From: JACVRW01 sp963813495
GTDB taxonomy: Bacteria > Actinomycetota > Thermoleophilia > Solirubrobacterales > Thermoleophilaceae
Reading direction: 5' to 3'
NCBI GenBank assembly: GCA_963813495.1
Contig: CAWEZC010000004.1
Span: forward strand, 186,001-250,000
Length of the DNA: 64,000 nucleotides
Part shown: positions 42,657-50,337 of the stretch, piece after piece
Numbering within the stretch: the first letter of the stretch is position 1
Layout: each line of letters starts with the position of its first letter
Notes under the pieces: model-generated
The model's database searches: none
The model's input: only the letters and a program-made list of their open reading frames with translations
Told to the model about the DNA's origin: nothing
Program-made: the position numbers and the translations under genes

Positions 42657-43481
42657 CTAGCCACGAAGCAGCGGCTGGGTGAGGCAGGTCGGTCCGCCGT
42701 CACCCTTTAGTGACAGCTCCGAGCCGTCGTAGACGTGGACCTCCACGCCCCGGCCCTCCAACGCGCGTCGCACCTCCGGCACACCCTCGACCATCACGAC
42801 GAGCCCAGGACGGACAGCGAGGATGTTGCAGCCCATGGCCAAATAGTCGCCATGCCCGATCGCGATCCAGTCGGTCCCGCGGTCGCGCAGGTCCTGCAGC
42901 AGCCGGACGGGTGCCAGCGGCTCGTAGACCACGCACAATCCGCCGTCCACCCCGGAGATGAACGACTGCAGGTGAAGGACTGAGCCCGGGCCGCGGTCAT
43001 GGGGCATGTCATAGGCCTCGACCCTCACCCCCTCAGGCTCGAGGAGCTCGGCAAGCGCGGCCGCTCCGGCCCTGTTGGTGCGGTAGCCGACCCCGACCGC
43101 CATCGTCGTATCGTCGATCCAGTAGCGGTCGCCGCCGTCGGCGTAGGCGGGAGGGCCGAGGTTCCCCAGAATCGGGATCCCGAGGCGCTCGAGCTCGTTC
43201 GCCGCGGCCGAGGGCTCGTGCCTGCGCGCGGGCTTGGCCATGCGCAGCGGGATGCCGCCGCGGCCGGTCATGACCATCGGGTCGTGCATGTAGACAGCGT
43301 CGACCTGACCGTCGAGCTGCTCGGCGATCTCGACCTCCACACCCAGCCCGGCCAGCAACTCGCAGAACGCCTCGTGCTGGTAGCCGAGCAGGCTCGGATT
43401 CGGCGTGCGCCACGCCGCGCCGGCCCAATCGCCGCTGGTGGCGGGCCGGCGCACCAGCACCCGCCGCAGCGGCGCGATCAT
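42657..43481 (-). CDS. Arginine deiminase/dimethylargininase superfamily protein
   Basis: A 274-residue amidinotransferase-fold protein. The first strand is LRRVLVRRPAT, VYMHDPMVMTGRGGIPLRM is the substrate-Asp region, HLQSFISGVDGG carries the His, and GGPTCLTQPLLRG at the very end the nucleophile Cys. These enzymes hydrolyse guanidino groups (arginine, methylarginines) or transfer amidino groups. The ATG at 43481 matches the family start; a longer frame overlaps the kinase gene and is Arg/Ser-rich. It lies 34 bases after the PfkB kinase stop, probably in one operon. Confidence 0.85.
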   Translation of the reverse strand: MIAPLRRVLVRRPATSGDWAGAAWRTPNPSLLGYQHEAFCELLAGLGVEVEIAEQLDGQVDAVYMHDPMVMTGRGGIPLRMAKPARRHEPSAAANELERLGIPILGNLGPPAYADGGDRYWIDDTTMAVGVGYRTNRAGAAALAELLEPEGVRVEAYDMPHDRGPGSVLHLQSFISGVDGGLCVVYEPLAPVRLLQDLRDRGTDWIAIGHGDYLAMGCNILAVRPGLVVMVEGVPEVRRALEGRGVEVHVYDGSELSLKGDGGPTCLTQPLLRG

Positions 43482-43515
43482 CGAGGTGACGCCGTACTCG
43501 CCGATCCCGGGCCCG

Positions 43516-44478
43516 CTAGGTCCGAACGGCCATGAAGCGCTCGAGCTCCCGCCTCGTCGGCAGGCCCTCCATCGCTCCGAAGCGCGTGCAGGCGAGGGCG
43601 CCGGCCGCGGTGCCGCGGCGTACGGCCTCGCGCACGGACGCCTCGTCGCCGGCCCAGCCCGGGCTCTCCGCGAGGTGCGCCAGGATGCCCGCCAGGAACG
43701 CATCCCCCGCACCGGTGGCGTCGACCACCTCCTCGACCGGGAAGGCCGGCACCTCACCGCGGAACGCTCGCGTAGCGAAGAAGGCGCCTTCGCCTCCCAT
43801 GCTCACCAGCACCAGCGAGACGCCGCGGTCCAAGAGCGTGTCGGCGGCCGTGGCCGGGGCCTCGGTCCCGATCAGCGGCAACAGCTCCTCCTCGCTGAGC
43901 TTGACGACGCTCGCGAGGTCGAGCATGGGCTCGACAGCCGCGCGGAAGGCATCGAGGCTGTCCCACAGATGGGCGCGCAGGTTGACGTCGAAGGCGACGG
44001 CCACATCGAGCTCGGCCGCCAGTGCGGCAAATCTGTGCGCGGCCGAGCGCACCGGGTCCTTGATCAGCGGGATGCTGCCGAAGTTCGCGAATGACGCCCC
44101 GGCAAGGCTGTCGGGACCGATGTCCCCGGGCGCGAGGGTTTCGTCCGCGGCCGGGACCGAGCGGTAGAAGGTGAACTCCCGGTCACCGTCCTCGTCCACC
44201 TCCACGAAGGCGAGCGTGGTCAGCGTGGGAAGCGACTCACGCACGATGGCCGAGGTGTCCACTCCCGAAGCCAGCAGGGCGTTGAGGATGAAGTCCCCGA
44301 AGAGGTCCTCGCCCAGCCTCCCCACGAACGCCGACTCGGCTCCCAGTCGCGCAGCGGCGACCGCCACGTTCGCCGGGGCCCCGCCCGGCCGGGCGGTGAA
44401 GGGCAGCTCGACCGCAGACGCCGAACGCTCCCGGTAGACGTCTGCCACCACCTCGCCCAACGTCACGATCCTGCCCAC
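43516..44478 (-). CDS. PfkB family carbohydrate kinase (fructokinase/ribokinase-like)
   Basis: A 320-residue sugar kinase: GGAPANVAVAAARLG near 35 is the first PfkB signature, and VVDATGAGDAFLAGIL near 265 the second, with the catalytic Asp. AFVGRLGEDLFGDF fits fructokinase-like members. It phosphorylates a ketose or nucleoside-type sugar with ATP in the cytosol. I take the GTG at 44478 (VGRIVTLGEVVADVY); an in-frame start at 44511 adds 11 residues. The following gene is the deiminase-type enzyme. Confidence 0.9.
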   Translation of the reverse strand: MGRIVTLGEVVADVYRERSASAVELPFTARPGGAPANVAVAAARLGAESAFVGRLGEDLFGDFILNALLASGVDTSAIVRESLPTLTTLAFVEVDEDGDREFTFYRSVPAADETLAPGDIGPDSLAGASFANFGSIPLIKDPVRSAAHRFAALAAELDVAVAFDVNLRAHLWDSLDAFRAAVEPMLDLASVVKLSEEELLPLIGTEAPATAADTLLDRGVSLVLVSMGGEGAFFATRAFRGEVPAFPVEEVVDATGAGDAFLAGILAHLAESPGWAGDEASVREAVRRGTAAGALACTRFGAMEGLPTRRELERFMAVRT

Positions 44479-44724
44479 TGCCAACGGCCCCCCTCCGCGC
44501 GAGCCGACCACTCGTCGCGCGGCGAGAAGATACCCGCAACGGTCCTGTCACAACAGCTCCGCGCGTCCCGTCTGAAGACCATGAGCTCCATGGAGACCAG
44601 CGCCGAGATAGGCATCCAAGTGTGGCAGCGCGCGCGGGGGCAGCGCGGCGAGAGATCCGACTCTCCCGCGGTGGGTCTTGCGAGATGCGTGAAGGCATTC
44701 CTCGGCAGACCGGGTCACGCGGCC

Positions 44725-44928
44725 CTAGCCGACCTGCGGCTCCGACAGCTGAGCGCGAAACGACGCGATCTCCGTGACCGCGGCTCCCACATAGGCCTGG
44801 GTGGCGGTCGCGATCTCGTAGGCCAGGTCGGCCATGTACGCCGAGCTGCCGATCAGCCCCTCGATGGAGGCCAGAGCGCGCTCCGCTTGGAGCTCCTGCA
44901 GACGAAGTTGGATCTCAATCGCGGACAT
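44725..44928 (-). CDS. Small protein with conserved C-terminus SEPQVG (paralogue 2)
   Basis: A 67-residue protein: MSAIEIQLRLQELQAERALA, SIEGLIGSSAYMADLAYEIA, TATQAYVGAAVTEIASFRAQ, LSEPQVG. It is about 65 percent identical to the protein at 45119 and shares its length exactly. Third gene of a minus-strand series (67, 49, 67 residues). Alternating Ala/Leu/Glu suggests two helices around a YMADL turn. No known family. Confidence 0.78.
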   Translation of the reverse strand: MSAIEIQLRLQELQAERALASIEGLIGSSAYMADLAYEIATATQAYVGAAVTEIASFRAQLSEPQVG

Positions 44929-44956
44929 GACGCGATCATCGGCGGGCGCCGGCCGC

Positions 44957-45106
44957 TCAGAAATCCGGGGAACCCCCGGATCGTCCCTGGGTTGGACCCG
45001 GGGCGCCGATCCGGCCGGCGGCGATCTTCTTCGCGGCTTCGAGCGTGCCGGCCACGACCTTGACGGTCTGGCCGTTGACGGTGACTGTCCAGAAGCGGGG
45101 TGCCAT
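44957..45106 (-). CDS. 49-residue protein between two paralogous small genes
   Basis: ATG at 45106 with GAGAGGAG at 45110-45117. It reads MAPRFWTVTVNGQTVKVVAG, TLEAAKKIAAGRIGAPGPTQ, GRSGGSPDF. The TVTVNGQTVKVVAGTLEAA part looks like a small beta hairpin followed by a helix, as in UBL/sRNA-binding-like minidomains, and ends in a disordered tail. The strong ribosome site and its place between two homologous small genes make it credible despite its size. Confidence 0.65.
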   Translation of the reverse strand: MAPRFWTVTVNGQTVKVVAGTLEAAKKIAAGRIGAPGPTQGRSGGSPDF

Positions 45107-45118
45107 CGGATTCTCCTC

Positions 45119-45322
45119 TCAACCCACCTGGGGCCCGGACAGCTGGGCCCGCAGCGTGGCGATTTCGGTGACCGCAGCGCCGACGTAGGCGGATCGGGTC
45201 ATGGCGATCTCGCGCTCGAGATCGGCCATGTAGGCCCGGTGGCCGTCGAGCCCCTCGATTGAGGCGAGGGCGCGCTCGGTGTTCAGTTCCTGGAGGTGGG
45301 TTTTCATCTCGATGGCGGACAT
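45119..45322 (-). CDS. Small protein with conserved C-terminus SGPQVG (paralogue 3)
   Basis: A 67-residue protein: MSAIEMKTHLQELNTERALA, SIEGLDGHRAYMADLEREIA, MTRSAYVGAAVTEIATLRAQ, LSGPQVG. First gene of the three-gene minus-strand series. Start chosen at ATG 45322, which aligns with the start of paralogue 2; a longer frame to 45391 adds Arg/Pro-rich residues. Conserved blocks in all three copies (also 36107): ERALA, AYMADL, YVxAxVTEIA, PQVG. Confidence 0.78.
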   Translation of the reverse strand: MSAIEMKTHLQELNTERALASIEGLDGHRAYMADLEREIAMTRSAYVGAAVTEIATLRAQLSGPQVG

Positions 45323-45484
45323 GAGCATGATCATGCGCGTCGGGCGGCCTCTTCTCATCGGGTGTGGACCCTGAACCCGAGGCCGCGGCACCCTGATTCG
45401 ACCCCCTGAGGTGGGTTAACTGGTCTCGTCTAGAGCGCAGAGAGTGGATCTTGCGGGAGCACCAGTTGACCGTAGGATTGAGCC

Positions 45485-45802
45485 ATGACCTCAGAGTTCA
45501 CCCCCACCTACACAGAGACCATCGCCATCCGCCGCGCCGGCGAGGCCGACCGCGCGGCATTAGAGCGGCTCGCGGCCCTCGACAGCTCGTCCCCACCGTC
45601 CGGCGAGGTCCTGATCGCCGAGGTCGGTGGCGAGGTGCAGGTCGCGGTTGAGATCGCCGGCGGCACCGCAATCGCCGATCCGTTCATGCCGACGGCCCAC
45701 CTGGTGGAGCTGGTCAGCCTGCGGGCTGCTCGGGTGCGCGACGGCGTTCCCCGCCCTCGCCGCCTGCGTCTCCACTCACGCTCGGCCTATCGCGCCGCCT
45801 GA
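45485..45802 (+). CDS. Short GNAT-related conserved protein
   Basis: A 105-residue protein: TIAIRRAGEADRAALERLAAL, then SGEVLIAEVGGEVQVAVEIAGG, TAIADPFMPTAHLVELVSLRA. This looks like the first strands and helix of a GNAT acetyltransferase fold (IRRAxxxDxxAL...LVAExxGExxAA), found in actinobacteria as short stand-alone proteins without the acetyl-CoA loop. The last 20 residues are Arg-rich and may result from a recent frame change close to the insertion sequence that follows three bases later. Function unknown. Confidence 0.6.
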   Translation: MTSEFTPTYTETIAIRRAGEADRAALERLAALDSSSPPSGEVLIAEVGGEVQVAVEIAGGTAIADPFMPTAHLVELVSLRAARVRDGVPRPRRLRLHSRSAYRAA

Positions 45803-45804
45803 CG

Positions 45805-46509
45805 CCCTAAGTTGGATCGTCTTCGAGTTGTCCCGACAGTTGGGGGATCGGTAGAGGCTTAGAAGCACCAACGCCACCCAGCCATGGCTGGGTGGCGTCC
45901 GCTGCGCGGCTCACCCTGCATCGACGTCGAGCGGCCCGGCGAGCTGGTCGGGATCGACTGCTTCTACGTGGGCCGGCTGAAGGGCACCAACGGCGCAATC
46001 TGGCAGCTGACCGCGATCGACATCGCCTCCTCGTTCGCCTGGGCCGAGCTCGTCGTCTGCCCCCACGACAACCCGACCGTGCAGACCTCAAAGCTCGCCC
46101 GACGAGTCGCGCGCGAGCTCAAGGCGGCCGGCTGGCGTCTCGAGCGCGTGCTCTCAGATAACGGCAACGAGTTCCGCGGCGTCGCGTTCGGCCAGACGCT
46201 AGCCCGGCTCGGCGTCCGCCACAGCCGCATCCACGCCGGCCGCCCACAGACCAACGGCAACGTCGAAGCGCTGCACAAGACGATCCTCGACGAGTGCTGG
46301 CGCCCCGCGTTCGCGCGCTACATCTACCCGCGCTACACCGGCCTGCGCCGTGAGCTCGACACCTACATCCGTTTCTACAACCACGACCGCGTCCACCACG
46401 GCCGCCTCACACGCGGCCAAATCCCCGCAGACATCGTCTACGGTGCCCACAAAATGGAGACCAGATGAGCCGAACGCGTCGGCACATCTCGGAGACCGTC
46501 CACCCTAAG
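45805..46509 (+). mobile_element. Truncated IS481/IS3-like insertion sequence with terminal inverted repeats
   Basis: The ends at 45813-45834 and 46481-46502 are inverted repeats matching at 17 of 22 positions (left TGGATCGTCTTCGAG, right read inward TGGACGGTCTCCGAG). CCCTAAG stands outside both ends (45805-45811 and 46503-46509), a likely target duplication, off by one base on the left. Inside is only the catalytic part of a DDE transposase. At about 0.69 kb it is shorter than the 1.0-1.2 kb of complete relatives, so it has an internal deletion. Confidence 0.55.
45884..46468 (+). CDS. DDE transposase (integrase core), N-terminus missing
   Basis: A 194-residue catalytic core: LVGIDCFYVGRLKG (first Asp), VLSDNGNEFRG (second Asp), GRPQTNGNVEALHKTILDECW (Glu), then YIRFYNHDRVHHGRLTRGQ. 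Full proteins of this group carry an N-terminal helix-turn-helix of about 100-130 residues which is absent; an in-frame TAG stands eight codons before the ATG. It is therefore probably unable to recognise its ends. The DDE triad itself is intact. Confidence 0.8.
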   Translation: MAGWRPLRGSPCIDVERPGELVGIDCFYVGRLKGTNGAIWQLTAIDIASSFAWAELVVCPHDNPTVQTSKLARRVARELKAAGWRLERVLSDNGNEFRGVAFGQTLARLGVRHSRIHAGRPQTNGNVEALHKTILDECWRPAFARYIYPRYTGLRRELDTYIRFYNHDRVHHGRLTRGQIPADIVYGAHKMETR

Positions 46510-47932
46510 GGTCCAACCGCGCAGCTGCCCGCACCGCCTCGCCCAGGCCACGGATGGCCGCCGGCAGCGTGGCCTCGGGCATCTGCGCGTAGCCGAGCAT
46601 CAACGTCACGGGGCCGTCCGAACCGCGGGCGCGGTAGTCCCTCATGGTGTCGAACGCGATCCGCCGGTTGCGCGCCTCGTCGATGACCGCCTGCTCGTCG
46701 TCCCAGCCATCGGGCAGCTCGACGGTCACGTGCAGGCCGGCCGCGATGCCGCGCACCGTGGCCTCCGGCAGCTCCTTCCCCAGAGCCTCGACGAGCGCGT
46801 CCCGGCGCGTGCGGTAGCGCCCGCGCATGCGACGCAGATGGCGGTCGAGCTCGCCGCGAACGAGGAAGTCCGCGAACGCGTGCTGCTCGATCCTGGCCGT
46901 GCCGCGGTCGGCGATCAGCTTCTCCTGGACGACGGCGTCGACGAGCGCCGGCGGCAGCACGAGCCAGCCGAGCCGTAGCGCCGGGGCCAGCGTCTTGCTG
47001 GCCGAGCCGGCGTATACGACGCGCTCGGGATCGAGACCCTGGAGCGCCCCGACGGCGGCGCGGTCGTAGCGGTATTCGGCGTCGTAATCGTCCTCGATCG
47101 CGATTGCGTCGCGCTCGCGCAGCCAGGCGAGCAGCGCCATCCGCCGCTCGCCCCCCATCAGCGCCCCGGTCGGGTGCTGATGGGCCGGCGTGAGAACCAC
47201 CGCATCGGCGTCCGAGCGGGCGAGCTCGTCGAGCCGGATGCCGCCGGCGTCCACCGCCACGGGCACCGCTTCGAGGCCGGCGCGCGCTGCAGCCAGCGCG
47301 TCCTCCGGCGTGCCGGGGTCCTCCATCGCGATTCGCCGCGCGCCCCTCGCCGCGAGCGCATGGCAGATGAGCACCAGTCCCTGCGAGTAGCCGCAGGTCA
47401 CGAGCACCCGTCCGGGGTCGGCCACCACGCCCCGTACCCGGCCGAGGTAGTCGGCCAGGGCCGAGCGCAGCTGCTCCACACCGCGCTGGTCGCCGTAGCC
47501 GAGGTCAGCGTCGGCGATCGAGGTGACCGCCTCGCGCAGTGACCGCAGCCAGGCGGCCCGCGGGAAGGTCGAGACATCGGGCACGCTCGGCCGGAAGTCG
47601 TAGCGCGGGCGAAACGGCGGGGGCTCGGGGGGCACATCCGGGGCGGGAGCGAGGACGGCGCTCTCCGACACACGCGGCCGTGCGCCCTGACGCATGCTGA
47701 GGTAACCCTCCGCGGCGAGCTGCTCGTAGGCATCGACCGCCACCCGCCGTGACACGCCGAGCTGGCGGGCCAGGTCGCGCGTCGACGGCACCCGCGCCCC
47801 GGGTCTCAGGGCTCCATCTCGTATCGCAGTTCGCAGCTGGTCCTCGATCTGGGACCCGAGCGTCGACTCGCCATCGCGCGTGACCGACAACAGCAGTTCC
47901 ACCGGCTGACTGGTCTCGTCCAAGGCCCACAT
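46505..47932 (-). CDS. MocR/PdxR family regulator (second copy)
   Basis: A 475-residue protein with winged helix (QLRTAIRDGALRPGARVPSTRDL, LGVSRRVAVDAYEQLAAEGYL) and aminotransferase-like domain (IEDDYDAEYRYD, YAGSASKTLAPALRL with the PLP lysine). It is a paralogue of the protein at 33938. The insertion sequence ends on its stop codon: CCCTAAG at 46503 contains its TAG on the minus strand, so the element landed exactly at the 3' end without loss. Divergent from an MFS gene 44 bases away, the likely target. Confidence 0.92.
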   Translation of the reverse strand: MWALDETSQPVELLLSVTRDGESTLGSQIEDQLRTAIRDGALRPGARVPSTRDLARQLGVSRRVAVDAYEQLAAEGYLSMRQGARPRVSESAVLAPAPDVPPEPPPFRPRYDFRPSVPDVSTFPRAAWLRSLREAVTSIADADLGYGDQRGVEQLRSALADYLGRVRGVVADPGRVLVTCGYSQGLVLICHALAARGARRIAMEDPGTPEDALAAARAGLEAVPVAVDAGGIRLDELARSDADAVVLTPAHQHPTGALMGGERRMALLAWLRERDAIAIEDDYDAEYRYDRAAVGALQGLDPERVVYAGSASKTLAPALRLGWLVLPPALVDAVVQEKLIADRGTARIEQHAFADFLVRGELDRHLRRMRGRYRTRRDALVEALGKELPEATVRGIAAGLHVTVELPDGWDDEQAVIDEARNRRIAFDTMRDYRARGSDGPVTLMLGYAQMPEATLPAAIRGLGEAVRAAARLDP

Positions 47933-47976
47933 TCTGGATCTTCACGGTGCTCCAGTCAATCCGTACCGTCGTGGTC

Positions 47977-49221
47977 ATGACCGATCGCAACGACGCCGCG
48001 ACCCTGTCAGCGCTCGCCGCCACGCCCGGTGCGCTTCATCTGTTCGCGGTCTCGATCTTCGCCCGGCTTCCGCTGGCGATGCTCAGCATCGCCCTGATCG
48101 TCCACGCCGAGCACGTGACCGGCTCGTTCGGCGCCGCCGGCCTGGTGGCGGGCGCGAATGCCGCCGCCCTGGGCCTCGGCGGCCCATTCCTAGGCCGCCT
48201 CGTCGACCGCCGTGGCCAGACCGCCATCCTGCTCGGCAGCGCGATCGCGGCCGCGGCTCTGCTCGTGGCAGTGGCGCTGCTCCCCTCGGGCGCACCGCTG
48301 GCGCTGCTCGTCGCGCTCGCCGCCGGCATCGGCTTCGCCACCCCGCCGCTCGGCGCATGCCTGCGCACCCTCCTGCCCGTCCTGGTGCCCGACGCCGGCG
48401 CGGTCCGCGCCGCGTATGCCGTCGAGGCGACCGCCGTCGAGCTCACCTGGGTGAGCGGTCCGGCGGTCGCTCTGGGTCTGGGCGTGCTGTGGTCCACCGG
48501 TGCTGCCCTGGCCGTGGCCGGCCTGATCCTGGCTGCGGGCAGTGCGGCCTTCGCCCTGCACCCGGCGTCGCGCGGCTGGCGCCCTGCCGGCGAGCCGTCC
48601 CGCCCGCGCGGCGGTTCGTTGCAGACATCCGCGATGCGGACGCTCGTCGCCCTCCTCCTGGCCGTCGGTGTGCTGGTCGGGGCGGTCGAGGTCGCCGTGG
48701 CATCGGCGGCCGAGGCGCTTGGAAGCACCGCTGCCGCCGGTCCGCTGCTCGCCCTTTGGGGCGCCGGCTCGCTTGCCGGAGGCGTGCTGGCCGTCCGCCT
48801 CGGCCCAGCAGCCCATGGAGCCACGGCGCTGTCGCTGGCGCTCGGGGCGCTCGCCGCCGGACACCTGGCACTGGTCGCGGCGACCGGCAGCCTGCTCGCC
48901 ATCGGTCTCGTGCTGACCGTCGCCGGCGCCGCTATCGCGCCCACCTTCGCCGCCGTCTACGCGATGGTCGAGGACGCCGCTCCGGCAGGCACCGTGACCG
49001 AGGCCTTCGCCTGGCTCGCCACGGCGCTCGCGGTCGGCGCGGCCCTTGGCGCGGCGATTGCCGGCGTCCTCGCCGACCACGCCGGCCCTGGCGCCGCGTT
49101 CGTGCTGGCCGGCGCGGCCGGCGCGCTGGCGGTGCTCGTCACGACGCTGCGCACGCGGACGCTCGCCGGCCCCGCGGCGGCCGCCTCCTGCGAGGCGATT
49201 GCAGCCGTGGCGGCCGCGTGA
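47977..49221 (+). CDS. MFS transporter
   Basis: A 414-residue transporter with about 12 membrane helices and very high Ala/Leu content. ALHLFAVSIFARLPLAMLSIAL opens it and GRLVDRRGQTAIL is the motif A loop. The group resembles actinobacterial YfkF/arabinose-efflux-like permeases. ATG at 47977 (MTDRNDAATLS) is preferred to an earlier TTG. The promoter region is shared with the MocR gene, where CTGGA (47934-47938) and TCCAG (47951-47955) form a weak inverted pair. Confidence 0.88.
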   Translation: MTDRNDAATLSALAATPGALHLFAVSIFARLPLAMLSIALIVHAEHVTGSFGAAGLVAGANAAALGLGGPFLGRLVDRRGQTAILLGSAIAAAALLVAVALLPSGAPLALLVALAAGIGFATPPLGACLRTLLPVLVPDAGAVRAAYAVEATAVELTWVSGPAVALGLGVLWSTGAALAVAGLILAAGSAAFALHPASRGWRPAGEPSRPRGGSLQTSAMRTLVALLLAVGVLVGAVEVAVASAAEALGSTAAAGPLLALWGAGSLAGGVLAVRLGPAAHGATALSLALGALAAGHLALVAATGSLLAIGLVLTVAGAAIAPTFAAVYAMVEDAAPAGTVTEAFAWLATALAVGAALGAAIAGVLADHAGPGAAFVLAGAAGALAVLVTTLRTRTLAGPAAAASCEAIAAVAAA

Positions 49222-49234
49222 CGGCCGCGACAGC

Positions 49235-49822
49235 TCACATCCGAAACGGCGGCTCGCCCACCTCCGGGTGCTCGACGGGCAGGCGCCGGGCGGCGTCGAG
49301 CGTGCGCAGCCACTCGTAGGCCAGTCCCTTGCAGTGGCTCAGCTCGGCGCCTCCACCGGCGGCCCGCGCGAGGCCGCGCTCGTGCATCTCGCCCGGGGAG
49401 AAGGTTGCATCGGTCAGCACCACGGCGCGGAAGCCGAGTCCGACCAGGCCGATTGCCGACTGAGCTACGCATACGTCGGTCTCACAGCCGACGAGGACGG
49501 CCGTCGAGCGCCGCGCCGCCCGCAGCGCGGCGACGATATCCGCACAGCCGGCGAGGCCGAACTCGGACTTGGTCAGGACGGGCGTGCCCTCGGCGAGCCG
49601 CCCGAGTATCCGAGGGTCGGTGGCCCCGTTGCGCCCCGGGTCCTCCTCGGTGACGAGCGCGGAGATGCCGAGCGCCGTGGCCAGACCGGCCAGCCAGCCG
49701 GCCCGCTCCAGGGCCGCGGTGGCAGCCGCCGAATCGGCCTGCTCGAGCGACTCGTGCGCGTAGAAGCCGGGCTGGGCATCGACCACCACGAGCACGCTCT
49801 GATCTCGGTCCACCAGGGGCAC
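49235..49822 (-). CDS. Isochorismatase-family cysteine hydrolase
   Basis: A 195-residue hydrolase. VLVVVDAQPGFY gives the catalytic Asp, ALVTEEDPG the region before the Lys, LTKSEFG the Lys, and VLVGCETDVCVAQSA the cis-peptide and nucleophile Cys. The family hydrolyses amides (nicotinamide, ureidoacrylate, carbamoylsarcosine) or isochorismate. The GTG at 49822 avoids overlap with the upstream zinc-ribbon gene, 28 bases away; an in-frame start at 49882 would overlap it. Probably one operon with that gene. Confidence 0.87.
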   Translation of the reverse strand: MPLVDRDQSVLVVVDAQPGFYAHESLEQADSAAATAALERAGWLAGLATALGISALVTEEDPGRNGATDPRILGRLAEGTPVLTKSEFGLAGCADIVAALRAARRSTAVLVGCETDVCVAQSAIGLVGLGFRAVVLTDATFSPGEMHERGLARAAGGGAELSHCKGLAYEWLRTLDAARRLPVEHPEVGEPPFRM

Positions 49823-49850
49823 GGGGTTGGCCTCAGCGCCTGTGCGCCGG

Positions 49851-50219
49851 CTAGTACCTGCGCCGATCGCGCGCGAAGTCATCCACGCCGATCAGGTCGT
49901 GCTCGAGCGCCACGGCGAACGTGTCGGCCTGCGTCGACAGGATCTCGCGTTCCATGCGTTCGGCTTCGTGCGCAATCTCGTCACGCGCGCGGTCGAGGTC
50001 CCGGTCGAAGCGGGCCGCGACCGCGTTGGTCACCGCATGCTCTCCGCGGTTGCTGCAGGCGCCACAGCGCAGCTCGATCCACCAGTGCTCCTCGTCCAGT
50101 GCCTCCCACCAGATCGGGTGCACGGCGTCCCGGCCGCACGAGGGGCAGCGCTCGAGGCGTTCTCCGAGTCGGGCTCGGCCGGCACGGCGCGTGAGCATCG
50201 AGCGGAACTTCGAAAACAT
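49851..50219 (-). CDS. Zinc-ribbon hypothetical protein
   Basis: A 122-residue protein with a CPSCGRDAVHP ... LRCGACSNRGEH zinc ribbon (CxxC-x23-CxxC) near 30-62, then a charged helix (RFDRDLDRARDEIAHEAERM) and a VALEHDLIGVDDFARD tail. It has no membrane segment. ATG at 50219 (MFSKFRSMLTRRAG). The wide presence of WW pair residues (IWWEALDEEHWWIELRC) around the ribbon suggests a treble-clef-like surface. Function unknown. Confidence 0.72.
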   Translation of the reverse strand: MFSKFRSMLTRRAGRARLGERLERCPSCGRDAVHPIWWEALDEEHWWIELRCGACSNRGEHAVTNAVAARFDRDLDRARDEIAHEAERMEREILSTQADTFAVALEHDLIGVDDFARDRRRY

Positions 50220-50337
50220 GGGGGCCAGACGACTGCGGGTCCAGGGCAAGCTTCGCCGTTTGCGGCCGCGGGCGCAAGTCCCGCTTTCCACCCTGGCGCC
50301 CGCCTCCTATCCTTCCCGCCATGACCAACGCGCGCGC

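Noticed and set aside
42580..42660. 26-codon frame starting on the SDR stop (VHPEREYPPEQRF...)
   Set aside because: No ribosome site, no relatives that I know; it could be a leftover of a longer gene but nothing supports expression.
44581..45063. 160-codon plus-strand frame opposite the small PQVG genes
   Set aside because: The minus strand has three small frames with ribosome sites, two of them homologous to a third locus; the plus frame has none of these.
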